64,000 nucleotides of DNA from Edwardsiella anguillarum (GTDB taxonomy: Bacteria > Pseudomonadota > Gammaproteobacteria > Enterobacterales > Enterobacteriaceae): the NCBI RefSeq assembly GCF_008801815.1, contig NZ_VZOX01000003.1. One strand, given 5' to 3'. Below, one piece after another: positions 34,722 to 43,277 of this stretch (positions are counted from its first letter, which is position 1; each line of letters begins with the position of its first letter). Made by a program: the position numbers and the translations under genes. The notes under the pieces were generated by a model that was given only the letters and a program-made list of their open reading frames with translations, made no database searches and had not been told where the DNA came from.

Positions 34722-35354
34722 GTGCGGGGCTCCTCAGTCGTGGCAGGGGAATACGGTTTTCCCTGACGGATCGGTCGTGTCCGTGATGTGCGACGAACGC
34801 CGGCGTAGCCGGGCGTGATAGCACACAGCCTACCATGCCCCCTCTTGGGCCCACAGGCGTGAAATGTGGCAATGCGCACTTTTGGTCATAAAAACCATTA
34901 ACCACGCGCGTAATGTCTACGGGTAGCGCAATTTATTCTGTTAAATGATGAATACCGAGAATAACCTCGTTGAATAGTTATATCGATATTACTGAATAAA
35001 GAGAAATAGGGACTCGACGACGGGATGGATATACCCGCATTAATTGAGATATATCAGAATTTAGCTCAGGAAGTATTCTATGGCGCCACTTCACCTATCA
35101 AGGCTATCTATTTTTATTCTATGGTTTTGCTCATCGTTTAGTTTTTTATGTGACCGTTGAATTATTATTCAGAGTTTAAATCTGATAATATACATTACTG
35201 CAATATTAAAAACTGAAAATGCAAAAATCAGTTTATTTTTTCCACAAAAATTTTGCTTGCTATTCAAAAAGTTAAACGGATAGCTCGTGCAGATTGCGCG
35301 CCAGGTTAAAATGTGAGCCAATACAGCAAAAGTCATACTTTTCCTGCTGTTTTT

Positions 35355-35370
35355 TGTGATATGGATCACA
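35355..35370. promoter_or_regulatory. CRP-cAMP site upstream of flhDC
   Basis: TGTGA-TATGGA-TCACA is a perfect match to the CRP half-sites. Its centre is 71.5 bp from the transcription start predicted from the Rcs box, the same distance as in E. coli flhDC. Confidence 0.88.
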
Positions 35371-35398
35371 CTTTTCTCAAATTTGACGCTTTGCCGCG

Positions 35399-35428
35399 TT
35401 GTACATTTCGGTCATTCAGGGGTAGAGT
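35399..35428 (+). promoter_or_regulatory. candidate flhDC promoter
   Basis: TTGTAC and TAGAGT are separated by 18 bp, placing the start near 35434. The boxes are weak, as expected for a CRP-activated promoter. It is placed by agreement with the CRP site and the downstream Rcs box. Confidence 0.5.
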
Positions 35429-35438
35429 TGCAGCGTTT

Positions 35439-35452
35439 TAAGAATAGTCTTA
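35439..35452. promoter_or_regulatory. RcsAB box in the flhDC leader
   Basis: TAAGAATAGTCTTA is an almost perfect inverted repeat and close to the RcsAB consensus. With a start at 35434 it spans +6 to +19, the position of the repressing box in E. coli flhDC. Confidence 0.75.
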
Positions 35453-35665
35453 ATGGCGTCTGTTATTCACCCTCAGGGTGCCTAACCTCCATTTGTATAT
35501 CAAAAGTACAACGTCGGGTCATATAACACGCAGTAAACATGGCCGTTATGCTCCAATTCACATTAGTTGAGCGGTTATCAGGTACCTCGTTCTCCTGCGC
35601 TTCGCGCAGTTATAGTAAAGGTACGTTTCATTGTGTTGGCCGATTGAGTCAAGCAGGGTGAGATA

Positions 35666-36013
35666 ATGAGTACCTCGGAAATACTCAAGCATATTTATGA
35701 CATTAACTTGTCATATTTGTTATTAGCACAGCGATTAATTCATGACGACAAAGCCTCCGCCATGTTCCGGCTGGGGATTGACGCTGAAATGGCGGAAACG
35801 TTGGTTCAGCTGACGCTGCCGCAGATGGTAAAACTGGCTGAAACCAATCAGTTAGTATGCCAGTTTCGCTTTGAAGATCATCAGACGATCCAACGCCTGA
35901 CCCAAGAGTCGCGCGTGGACGATCTGCAACAGATTCATACCGGAATTCTTTTGTCCAGCCATCTGCTTCAGCAGCTGTCGGCGGACGGAAATGATTCGGG
36001 GAAACGGGGCTGA
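35666..36013 (+). CDS. flhD: FlhD, flagellar class 1 master regulator subunit
   Basis: The 115-residue product matches FlhD from MSTSEILKHIYDINLSYLLLAQRLI onward, including the Cys of the VCQFRF stretch that links the dimer in E. coli. FlhD4C2 activates class 2 flagellar promoters. AGGGTGAG precedes the ATG. It is the first gene after the long CRP/Rcs-controlled leader, and flhC follows within 2 bp. Confidence 0.97.
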   Translation: MSTSEILKHIYDINLSYLLLAQRLIHDDKASAMFRLGIDAEMAETLVQLTLPQMVKLAETNQLVCQFRFEDHQTIQRLTQESRVDDLQQIHTGILLSSHLLQQLSADGNDSGKRG

Positions 36014-36014
36014 C

Positions 36015-36596
36015 ATGAGCGAAAAAAGCATCATTCAGGAAGCACGCGACATACAGCTGGCGATGGAACTTATCTCTCTGGGGGCGCGTCTGCAGATGTT
36101 GGAGAGCGAAACCCAGCTGAGCCGGGGACGCCTGATCAAGCTGTACAAGGAGCTGCGCGGCAGTCCGCCGCCGAAGGGGATGCTGCCATTCTCCACCGAC
36201 TGGTTTATGACATGGGAGCAGAATATTCACTCTTCCATGTTCTATAATATTTATGCGTTTATGTTGACCAGCGGCGCCTGCCACGGGGTAGAGGCGGTGA
36301 TCCGCGCCTACAAACTCTACCTGGAGCAGTGTCCGCCGGCGGATAGCGATCTGCCCGTGTTGGCGCTGACGCGCGCCTGGACGTTGGTGCGCTTCGTCGA
36401 GAGCGGCATGCTGGAGCCTGCCCACTGCAACAGCTGCGGTGGCAGCTTTGTTGCCCACGCTCATCAGCCGGTGCACAGTTTTGTCTGCAGTTTGTGCCAA
36501 CCGCCGTCGCGAGCGATAAAAAGACGTAAACTTTCTGAGAATCCTGCCGATATCTTTCCACACTTGCTCGGTGAGCAAGAGAAACGTGTGGTGTAA
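36015..36596 (+). CDS. flhC: FlhC, flagellar class 1 master regulator subunit
   Basis: The 193-residue protein has the FlhC start MSEKSIIQEARDIQLAMELI and the zinc-binding cysteines CNSCGG and CSLC near residues 138-161. With FlhD it forms the DNA-binding activator of flagellar genes. An in-frame ATG 24 bp upstream lies inside flhD; the one used gives the family length (192) and start. A sigma-28 promoter for motA is embedded in its last 70 bp. Confidence 0.97.
   Translation: MSEKSIIQEARDIQLAMELISLGARLQMLESETQLSRGRLIKLYKELRGSPPPKGMLPFSTDWFMTWEQNIHSSMFYNIYAFMLTSGACHGVEAVIRAYKLYLEQCPPADSDLPVLALTRAWTLVRFVESGMLEPAHCNSCGGSFVAHAHQPVHSFVCSLCQPPSRAIKRRKLSENPADIFPHLLGEQEKRVV
36527..36553 (+). promoter_or_regulatory. 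sigma-28 (FliA) promoter of motAB-cheAW inside flhC
   Basis: TAAACTTT - 11 bp - GCCGATAT is one or two mismatches from the FliA consensus (TAAAGTTT-N11-GCCGATAA), on the correct strand and about 200 bp before motA. Confidence 0.85.
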
Positions 36597-36620
36597 CTGA
36601 TTGAGGCAATCAGTCCAATA

Positions 36621-36652
36621 GCGTGCGGTGCAGCGGTAGTGCTGCCGCACGC
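36621..36652 (+). other. intercistronic hairpin flhC-motA
   Basis: GCGTGCGG pairs with CCGCACGC, extended inside by GCAG/CTG. No T run follows. It is one of a series of hairpins in the gaps of the mot-che run. Confidence 0.6.
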
Positions 36653-36749
36653 TGTCTTCGGGCAGCATTCTGTCATCGACCTTCCTCTTTCCGGCTTTGC
36701 GCCGGCAGATTACATCCGACTGTTCACTCCGATCATGTAAGGAATTCAC

Positions 36750-37640
36750 GTGCTGATTCTACTGGGATATGCCGTTGTGCTAATCGCGGTTTTTGGCGGT
36801 TACACGCTTGTTGGGGGCCATCTGGGAGCGTTGTATCAGCCATCTGAGTTATTGATTATCGGGGGAGCGGGCATCGGCGCTTTCATCGTAGGCAACAATG
36901 GCAAGGCGATTAAGTCGACGCTGCGTACCCTGCCCAAGCTTGCCCGCGGCTCTAAGTACAACAAGGCGTTGTATATGGATGTGATGGGGCTGATGTATCA
37001 GCTCCTGGCCAAATCGCGCCAGCAGGGCATGCTCTCCCTGGAGCGGGATATCGAAGATCCTAAGGCGAGCGAAATTTTTTCTAATTATCCCCGCCTGATT
37101 GCCGATAACACTCTCATTGAGTTTATTACCGACTATATGCGGCTGATTATCAGCGGCAACATGAACGCCTTTGAGATCGAGTCCCTGATGGACGAAGAGA
37201 TCGAGACCTTCGAACAGGAAGCTGAGGTGCCGGCAGGCAGCCTGGCTGCGGTGGGCGACTCCCTGCCCGCGTTCGGTATCGTGGCGGCGGTGATGGGGGT
37301 TGTTCATGCGCTGGCTTCGGCCGATCGCCCCGCGGCGGAGCTGGGCGCGCTGATCGCCCACGCCATGGTCGGGACGTTTCTGGGTATCCTGCTGGCCTAT
37401 GGGTTTATCTCCCCGCTGGCTTCGCTGATGCGTCAGAAGAGCGCCGAAACCACCAAAATGATGCACTGCATCAAGACGACGCTGCTCTCCAGTCTGAACG
37501 GCTATGCCCCGCAGATCGCGGTGGAGTTTGGCCGTAAGACGCTGTACTCCACCGAGCGGCCGTCGTTCATTGAGCTGGAAGAGCACGTGCGTCAGGTGAA
37601 AACCCCGGCGAAACAGGCGGCAACGGAAGAAGAAGTATGA
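36750..37640 (+). CDS. motA: MotA, flagellar stator proton channel subunit
   Basis: The 296-residue inner-membrane protein has four spans and the MotA signatures GGAGIGAFIVGNNGKAIK, the charged cytoplasmic loop with LERDIEDP, and PAFGIVAAVMGVVHAL with its proline in the channel. The GTG start follows TAAGGA and matches that of E. coli. MotA and MotB form the proton-driven torque unit. Its stop overlaps the motB start by 4 bp. Confidence 0.97.
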   Translation: MLILLGYAVVLIAVFGGYTLVGGHLGALYQPSELLIIGGAGIGAFIVGNNGKAIKSTLRTLPKLARGSKYNKALYMDVMGLMYQLLAKSRQQGMLSLERDIEDPKASEIFSNYPRLIADNTLIEFITDYMRLIISGNMNAFEIESLMDEEIETFEQEAEVPAGSLAAVGDSLPAFGIVAAVMGVVHALASADRPAAELGALIAHAMVGTFLGILLAYGFISPLASLMRQKSAETTKMMHCIKTTLLSSLNGYAPQIAVEFGRKTLYSTERPSFIELEEHVRQVKTPAKQAATEEEV

Positions 37641-38635
37641 AGGGCGGTAAACACCCGGTCATTCTGGTCAAAAAGAAACGCGGCGGCCACGGTCAGGCCA
37701 GCCATGGCGGCGCTTGGAAGATAGCCTATGCCGATTTTATGACCGCCATGATGGCGTTCTTTCTGGTGATGTGGCTGCTGGCGATCGCCAGCCCGCAGGA
37801 GCTGACCCGCATCGCCGAATATTTTCGTACCCCGCTGAAGGTTGCCCTGAGCGGGGGACAGCGCTCCAGCGATAGCTTTAGCCCGATCCCCGGCGGCGGC
37901 GATGATGTGACGCAGAAAGAGGGCGAGGTGCGTAAGTTTGCCGAAGATCCCGATCCGCAGACGCGCGCCGAGCAGATGCGCCTGAAGCGACTGCGCGAGC
38001 GTTTGGAGCAGGTGATCATCAACGATCCGCGCCTGAAGGCGCTGCGACCACACCTGATGATCAACATGATGGATGAAGGGCTGCGGATTCAAATTATTGA
38101 CAGCCAGAACCGCCCCATGTTCCAGAACGGCAGCGCCCAGGTTGAGCCCTATATGCGCAATATTCTGCGCGCTATCGCCCCGATCCTGAATGAGCTGCCG
38201 AACAAGATTAGCCTGTCCGGGCATACGGACGATCTGCCCTACGCCAACGGTGAGCGTGGATACAGCAACTGGGAGCTCTCGGCCGACCGCGCCAATGCCT
38301 CGCGGCGCGAGCTGATCGCCGGCGGGCTGGCGGGCGACAAGATCCTACGCGTGGTCGGCATGGCCGATACCATGAATCTGCGCAATCTGGCCGGCAATGC
38401 GGCGGTCAACCGCCGGATCAGTATTCTGGTGCTGAATAAAGCCGCACAGAATCGGATTGAACACGAGGATGCGGAAGGGGGAGACGCCGTTGATATGCGT
38501 CAGCCGACGGCCTCGGATCAGTGGCAGCGCATCGGCGCCGCCAGCGGCCAACCGGCGGTAACGCCCTTTATTCCGACGCCGATGGCGCCAATGAACGACC
38601 ACGTCAAAATACCGAGCGCGATAGACAAGAGGTGA
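37637..38635 (+). CDS. motB: MotB, flagellar stator peptidoglycan-binding subunit
   Basis: The 332-residue protein has one span with the proton-carrying Asp (YADFMTAMMAFFLVMWL, near residue 33) and a C-terminal OmpA-like peptidoglycan-binding domain (SLSGHTDDLPY, NWELSADRANASRREL). It anchors the stator to the cell wall. It is coupled to motA by overlap and cheA begins 3 bp after its stop. Confidence 0.97.
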   Translation: MKGGKHPVILVKKKRGGHGQASHGGAWKIAYADFMTAMMAFFLVMWLLAIASPQELTRIAEYFRTPLKVALSGGQRSSDSFSPIPGGGDDVTQKEGEVRKFAEDPDPQTRAEQMRLKRLRERLEQVIINDPRLKALRPHLMINMMDEGLRIQIIDSQNRPMFQNGSAQVEPYMRNILRAIAPILNELPNKISLSGHTDDLPYANGERGYSNWELSADRANASRRELIAGGLAGDKILRVVGMADTMNLRNLAGNAAVNRRISILVLNKAAQNRIEHEDAEGGDAVDMRQPTASDQWQRIGAASGQPAVTPFIPTPMAPMNDHVKIPSAIDKR

Positions 38636-38638
38636 CCT

Positions 38639-40717
38639 GTGAGCATGGATATTAGCGCGTTTTATCAAACGTTCTTTGATGAAGCGGATGAACTGTTGGC
38701 TGATATGGAACAGCACCTGTTGGCGCTGGATCCTCAGGAGCCGGATAACGAACAACTGAACGCCATCTTTCGCGCTGCCCACTCGATCAAGGGGGGGGCG
38801 GCCACTTTCGGTTTTACCGTACTGCAGGAGACCACGCATCTGCTGGAGAACCTGCTCGACGGTGCCCGCCGTGGTGAAATGCGGCTGAGTACCGAGATCA
38901 TCAACCTGTTTCTGGAAACCAAAGATATTATGCAGGATCAGCTCGATGCCTATAAGTCCGCTCAGGACCCCGATGCCGATAGCTTCGAATATATTTGCCA
39001 AGCGCTAAGACAGCTGGCGCTAGAGGCTAAAGGGGAGGCGCCTGCCGCCGTGGCCGCGCCTGCACCTGCGCCGGCCGCAGAGCCGGCTACGCCTGTCGCG
39101 GCGGCGAGCGCCGCGCCGCAGGGCGGACTGACCATCTCGTTAACCGGGCTCAAGGCGGCGGAAATCCCTCTGATGCTGGAAGAGCTGGGCAATCTGGGCA
39201 CGGTACAGCAGCATCAGGAAAGCGACAGCTCGCTGGATGTGGTGCTGGATACCACGGTCAGTGAGGATGATATTACGGCGGTGCTGTGCTTTGTGCTGGA
39301 GCCGGAGCAGATCCACTTTATCCGCCCGACGGCGGAGGTCGCGCCGCAGGTCAGCCTAGAGGAGTCGGCCCTGCCGCCCGCCGAGGTCGTCAGCGAGGCG
39401 CCGGCGGACGCACCGATTCCTGAGCCGGCCTCTGAGCCCGCGCCCGCGCCAGCGACGCCGGCGGATGCGACGACCGCCGCCGCGCCCCATGTCCCGCGCC
39501 ACAACCCGCGCGCGGCTAAAGGGGCAGAGAACAGCACCAGCATCCGCGTCGCCGTGGAGAAAGTCGATCAGCTGATCAACCTGGTCGGCGAGCTGGTGAT
39601 CACCCAGTCGATGCTGGCGCAGCGCTCCAATATGCTGGATCCGGTCGATCATGGCGATCTGCTCAACAGCCTGGGCCAGCTTGAGCGCAACGCCCGGGAT
39701 CTGCAGGAGTCGGTCATGTCGATCCGCATGATGCCGATGGAGTACGTCTTTAGCCGCTTCCCGCGCCTGGTGCGTGACCTGGCCAGCAAGCTCGACAAGC
39801 AGGTAGAGCTGACGCTGCTGGGCAGCTCTACCGAACTGGATAAGAGCCTGATCGAGCGCATTATCGATCCGCTGACCCACCTGGTGCGCAACAGCCTGGA
39901 TCACGGCATCGAATCGCCGCAGGTACGCCAGGCGGCGGGCAAGAGCAGCGTCGGCAATCTGACCCTCTCTGCGGAGCACCAGGGGGGCAATATCTATATT
40001 GAGGTCATCGACGACGGCGCCGGGCTGAACCACCAGAAGATCCTGGATAAAGCGCGCTCCCAGGGGATGGCGGTACACGACAACATGACCGACGAAGAGA
40101 TCGGCCTGCTGATCTTTGCGCCGGGCTTCTCCACCGCCGAGAAGGTCACCGATGTCTCCGGGCGCGGCGTCGGGATGGATGTGGTGAAGCGAAATATCCA
40201 GGAGATGGGCGGCCACGTTGAGATCGCGTCGCGTGAGGGGAAAGGCACGACGATCCGTATCGTCCTGCCGCTGACCCTGGCGATTCTGGACGGCATGTCG
40301 GTCAAAGTCAGCAACGAGGTTTTCATTCTGCCGCTGAACGCCGTGATGGAGTCGCTGCAGCCGAACGATGAGGATATCTACCCGCTGGCCGGCGGCGAGC
40401 GCGTGCTGCAGGTGCGCGGCGAATACCTGCCGCTGGTAGAGCTGCACCGCGTCTTTGACGTCGCCGATGCCAAGACCGACGCTACTCAGGGCATTGTGGT
40501 GATCCTGCAAAGCGCCGGACGCCGCTATGCGCTGTTGGTCGATCAGCTGATCGGCCAGCATCAGGTGGTGGTGAAAAACCTGGAAACTAACTACCGCAAG
40601 GTGCCGGGCATTTCCGCGGCGACGATCCTCGGCGACGGCAGCGTGGCGCTGATCGTCGACGTCGCGGCGCTGCAGAGCATTAACCGGGAAAAACGGGTCG
40701 CCGGCGCGGCCGCCTGA
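38639..40717 (+). CDS. cheA: CheA, chemotaxis histidine kinase
   Basis: The 692-residue kinase has all five domains: P1 with the phosphorylated His near 48 (AAHSIKGGA), P2, a long Ala/Pro-rich linker (about 130-150 and again 240-295), P3 dimerisation, P4 ATPase (HLVRNSLDHGIE; DDGAGLN; SGRGVGMDV) and a CheW-like P5. It is about 40 residues longer than in E. coli (654), from the linkers. GTG is the start, as in E. coli, giving MSMDISAFYQTFFDEADELL. The kinase phosphorylates CheY and CheB under receptor control. Confidence 0.97.
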   Translation: MSMDISAFYQTFFDEADELLADMEQHLLALDPQEPDNEQLNAIFRAAHSIKGGAATFGFTVLQETTHLLENLLDGARRGEMRLSTEIINLFLETKDIMQDQLDAYKSAQDPDADSFEYICQALRQLALEAKGEAPAAVAAPAPAPAAEPATPVAAASAAPQGGLTISLTGLKAAEIPLMLEELGNLGTVQQHQESDSSLDVVLDTTVSEDDITAVLCFVLEPEQIHFIRPTAEVAPQVSLEESALPPAEVVSEAPADAPIPEPASEPAPAPATPADATTAAAPHVPRHNPRAAKGAENSTSIRVAVEKVDQLINLVGELVITQSMLAQRSNMLDPVDHGDLLNSLGQLERNARDLQESVMSIRMMPMEYVFSRFPRLVRDLASKLDKQVELTLLGSSTELDKSLIERIIDPLTHLVRNSLDHGIESPQVRQAAGKSSVGNLTLSAEHQGGNIYIEVIDDGAGLNHQKILDKARSQGMAVHDNMTDEEIGLLIFAPGFSTAEKVTDVSGRGVGMDVVKRNIQEMGGHVEIASREGKGTTIRIVLPLTLAILDGMSVKVSNEVFILPLNAVMESLQPNDEDIYPLAGGERVLQVRGEYLPLVELHRVFDVADAKTDATQGIVVILQSAGRRYALLVDQLIGQHQVVVKNLETNYRKVPGISAATILGDGSVALIVDVAALQSINREKRVAGAAA

Positions 40718-40735
40718 CTCTTAACCATGCAACCG

Positions 40736-40754
40736 GCGCCGCCGCAGGCGGCGC
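40736..40754 (+). other. intercistronic hairpin cheA-cheW
   Basis: GCGCCGCC and GGCGGCGC form a perfect 8-bp stem with a GCA loop, without a T run, midway between cheA and cheW. Confidence 0.6.
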
Positions 40755-40786
40755 TGATGACGATGAATAAATAAAGGTGAACTGAC

Positions 40787-41281
40787 ATGACTGGACTGGC
40801 TTCCGTAAGCAAACTGGCGGGTGAAACCGTAGGCCAGGAATTCCTGGTATTTACGCTGGGGGATGAGGAGTACGGTATCGATATCCTCAAGGTGCAGGAG
40901 ATCCGTGGCTACGACCAGGTTACCCGTATTGCCAACACGCCCTCCTTTATTAAAGGGGTGACCAACCTGCGCGGTGTGATCGTCCCGATCATCGATCTGC
41001 GGGTGAAGTTTTCTCAGCAGGACGTCAGCTATAACGAGAATACCGTGGTTATCGTGCTGAACTTCAGCCAGCGCGTCGTAGGGATTGTGGTGGACGGTGT
41101 CTCCGATGTGCTATCCCTGAGCGCGGATCAGATCCGTCCGGCGCCGGAGTTTGCGGTAACGCTGTCGACCGAGTACCTGACCGGCCTCGGCGCGCTCGGC
41201 GAGCGAATGCTGATCCTGGTGGATATCGAAAAGCTGCTCAGCAGCGAGGAGATGGCGCTGGTCGACAGCGTCACCGCCTGA
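40787..41281 (+). CDS. cheW: CheW, chemotaxis coupling protein
   Basis: The 164-residue adaptor matches E. coli CheW (GQEFLVFTLGDEEYGIDILKVQEIRGYD; GVTNLRGVIVPIIDLR). It links receptors to CheA in arrays at the cell pole. AAAGGTGA precedes the ATG. It ends the sigma-28 motAB-cheAW unit; a strong hairpin and a separate sigma-28 promoter follow. Confidence 0.97.
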   Translation: MTGLASVSKLAGETVGQEFLVFTLGDEEYGIDILKVQEIRGYDQVTRIANTPSFIKGVTNLRGVIVPIIDLRVKFSQQDVSYNENTVVIVLNFSQRVVGIVVDGVSDVLSLSADQIRPAPEFAVTLSTEYLTGLGALGERMLILVDIEKLLSSEEMALVDSVTA

Positions 41282-41286
41282 TATCA

Positions 41287-41310
41287 GGCCCGCCGCGGCG
41301 GCGGCGGGCC
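41287..41310 (+). other. intercistronic hairpin cheW-tsr
   Basis: GGCCCGCCG and CGGCGGGCC form a perfect 9-bp stem across six bases, five bases after the cheW stop, without a T run. Confidence 0.65.
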
Positions 41311-41398
41311 GGTGCCCCGCGCGATTCACGGGACTCATGATTAGTACAATATGCTGCTATAGTGGACAAAAAAGATGATTTGACTGTCCTCCTCGCCA

Positions 41399-41425
41399 TA
41401 AAGTTTTATCGCCGCGCGCCGATAT
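41399..41425 (+). promoter_or_regulatory. sigma-28 (FliA) promoter of tsr-tap-cheRBYZ
   Basis: TAAAGTTT - 11 bp - GCCGATAT differs from consensus at the last base only and lies 35 bp before the tsr start. Confidence 0.92.
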
Positions 41426-41459
41426 CTCTGACATCTGATGCAGCAAAAATGAGACGCCC

Positions 41460-43130
41460 ATGTTAAACCGCATAAAAGTAGTTACCAGTTTGCTACTGGT
41501 GCTGGGGTTATTTGGCATTTTGCAGATGACTTCCGGAGGAGTGTTCTTTGACGCCCTGAAAAGCGACAAGGAAAGTATTACCGTTTTGCAAACCATTCGC
41601 CAACAGCAGGCCGCGCTTAACGCCAGCTGGGTAGCTTTGCTCCAGACACGCAATACCTTAAACCGTGCCGGGATCCGCTATATGGCCGATCTGAATAAAA
41701 CCGGTTCCGGTGCCACCGTACCCGATCTGATGCAGCTGGCCGGCGCCGAGCTGAAAGAGGCGGAGCGCGAGTGGGAGCGCTATCAGGGCCTACCGCGCGA
41801 TCCGAATCAGAGCGATGAGGCCGCGCAGGCCATGAACCAAAGCTACGATACGCTGCACAGCGCGCTGGGGGAGCTGATCCAGATGCTCTCCGCCGGCCGG
41901 ATTAACGACTTCTTCGAACAGCCGACGCAAAGCTATCAGGACAGCTTTGAAAAAGCCTATGAGGCCTATCTGGCGCAGAACGACCGCCTATACCATCAGG
42001 CCGTGACATCGAATAACGACTCCTACCATATGGCGCTGTGGATCCTACTGGCCGTGATGGTGGTCGTGGCCGCGGTGATTGTGCTGGTGTGGATGGGGAT
42101 CCACCACACGCTGATCCGCCCGCTCAACAGCCTAATGGGCAATATCCGTCAGTTCGCCGTCGGCGATCTCTCCGGGCGTATCGAGGTACACGGCAGCAAC
42201 GAAATGGGGCAGCTGGCCGACAGCCTGCGCCATATGCAGACCGAGTTTGTCCGCACCGTCAGCGACGTCCGTCAGGGGGCCAATGCCATCTACAGCGGCG
42301 CCAGCGAAATCTCTGCCGGAAATAACGATCTCTCCTCGCGTACCGAACAGCAGGCGGCCTCACTGGAAGAAACCGCGGCCAGCATGGAACAGCTGACGGC
42401 GACCGTGAAACAGAACGCCGAAAACGCCCGGCAGGCCAGTCAGCTAGCGCTGAGCGCCTCCGAAACGGCCCAGCGCGGCGGTAAGGTTGTCGCCAACGTC
42501 GTGCAGACCATGCATGACATCGCCAGCAGCTCGCAGAAGATCGCCGACATTACCGGGGTTATCGACGGTATCGCCTTCCAGACCAATATCCTGGCGCTGA
42601 ACGCGGCGGTAGAGGCGGCGCGTGCCGGTGAGCAGGGGCGTGGCTTTGCCGTGGTGGCGGGCGAGGTGCGTAACCTGGCCCAGCGCAGCGCCCAGGCAGC
42701 GAAAGAGATTAAAGGGCTGATTGAGGATTCCGTCAGCAAGGTCGATACCGGCTCGGTATTGGTCGAAAGCGCCGGCGATACCATGGGCGACATCGTTAAC
42801 GCGGTGACCCGGGTCACCGACATCATGGGTGAGATTGCCTCGGCCTCTGACGAACAGAGCCGCGGCATCGAGCAGGTGGGTCAGGCCGTTTCCGAGATGG
42901 ATCGGGTGACGCAGCAGAACGCCGCGCTGGTGGAAGAGTCCGCCTCTGCCGCCGCGTCGCTGGAAGATCAGGCCAGCCATCTGAATCAGGCCGTCGCGGT
43001 ATTCCGCATTGAGCCGCAGGGCGAGGCGGAGCCGGTGGTTCGCGCCGCGCCGCGCAGCAGCGCCGCCGCCGCGCCGGCGAAAGCCAAAGCGTCGGACGAT
43101 AGCAGCAGCGATAACTGGGAGACGTTCTGA
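41460..43130 (+). CDS. tsr: Tsr-like methyl-accepting chemotaxis receptor
   Basis: A 556-residue receptor whose N-terminus (MLNRIKVVTSLLLVLGLFGILQMTSGG), ligand domain (SWVALLQTRNTLNRAGIRYM, with the Arg used for amino acid binding) and end (NWETF) are those of serine receptor Tsr. The second span is near 190-212, followed by HAMP, methylation helices and the invariant signalling tip (GIAFQTNILALNAAVEAARAGE). The NWETF tail binds CheR and CheB. In E. coli the receptor here is Tar, and Tsr lies elsewhere. Confidence 0.9.
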   Translation: MLNRIKVVTSLLLVLGLFGILQMTSGGVFFDALKSDKESITVLQTIRQQQAALNASWVALLQTRNTLNRAGIRYMADLNKTGSGATVPDLMQLAGAELKEAEREWERYQGLPRDPNQSDEAAQAMNQSYDTLHSALGELIQMLSAGRINDFFEQPTQSYQDSFEKAYEAYLAQNDRLYHQAVTSNNDSYHMALWILLAVMVVVAAVIVLVWMGIHHTLIRPLNSLMGNIRQFAVGDLSGRIEVHGSNEMGQLADSLRHMQTEFVRTVSDVRQGANAIYSGASEISAGNNDLSSRTEQQAASLEETAASMEQLTATVKQNAENARQASQLALSASETAQRGGKVVANVVQTMHDIASSSQKIADITGVIDGIAFQTNILALNAAVEAARAGEQGRGFAVVAGEVRNLAQRSAQAAKEIKGLIEDSVSKVDTGSVLVESAGDTMGDIVNAVTRVTDIMGEIASASDEQSRGIEQVGQAVSEMDRVTQQNAALVEESASAAASLEDQASHLNQAVAVFRIEPQGEAEPVVRAAPRSSAAAAPAKAKASDDSSSDNWETF

Positions 43131-43142
43131 CAACCCGACCGG

Positions 43143-43166
43143 CTCTCCGCCTCTAACGGCGGGGAG
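43143..43166 (+). other. intercistronic hairpin tsr-tap
   Basis: CTCTCCGCC pairs with GGCGGGGAG (one G-T pair) across six bases, 12 bases after the tsr stop, without a T run. Confidence 0.6.
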
Positions 43167-43277
43167 CTGACTGCCAGTGCCGGGCGCCGCGAGGCGCCAC
43201 AGGCATATGGGGAGCCAAAATAAAAATGACAACCGAGCCGGTACCCTACACGCTGCCGGCCAACGAGGAAGCCTATC

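Larger units (their letters stand above)
34722..35665. other. 944-bp flhDC upstream region
   Basis: No gene is supported. It is AT-rich between about 34960 and 35350 and contains the CRP site, promoter and RcsAB-type box described separately. The implied flhDC leader is about 230 nt long. A 66-residue minus-strand ORF lies in AT-rich DNA, has no ribosome site and was rejected. Confidence 0.7.

Noticed and set aside
35169..35369. 66-codon minus-strand ORF upstream of flhD
   Set aside because: Lies in AT-rich control DNA and overlaps the CRP site; no ribosome site.
39356..40561. 401-codon minus-strand ORF across cheA
   Set aside because: Shadow of cheA caused by GC-rich codons.
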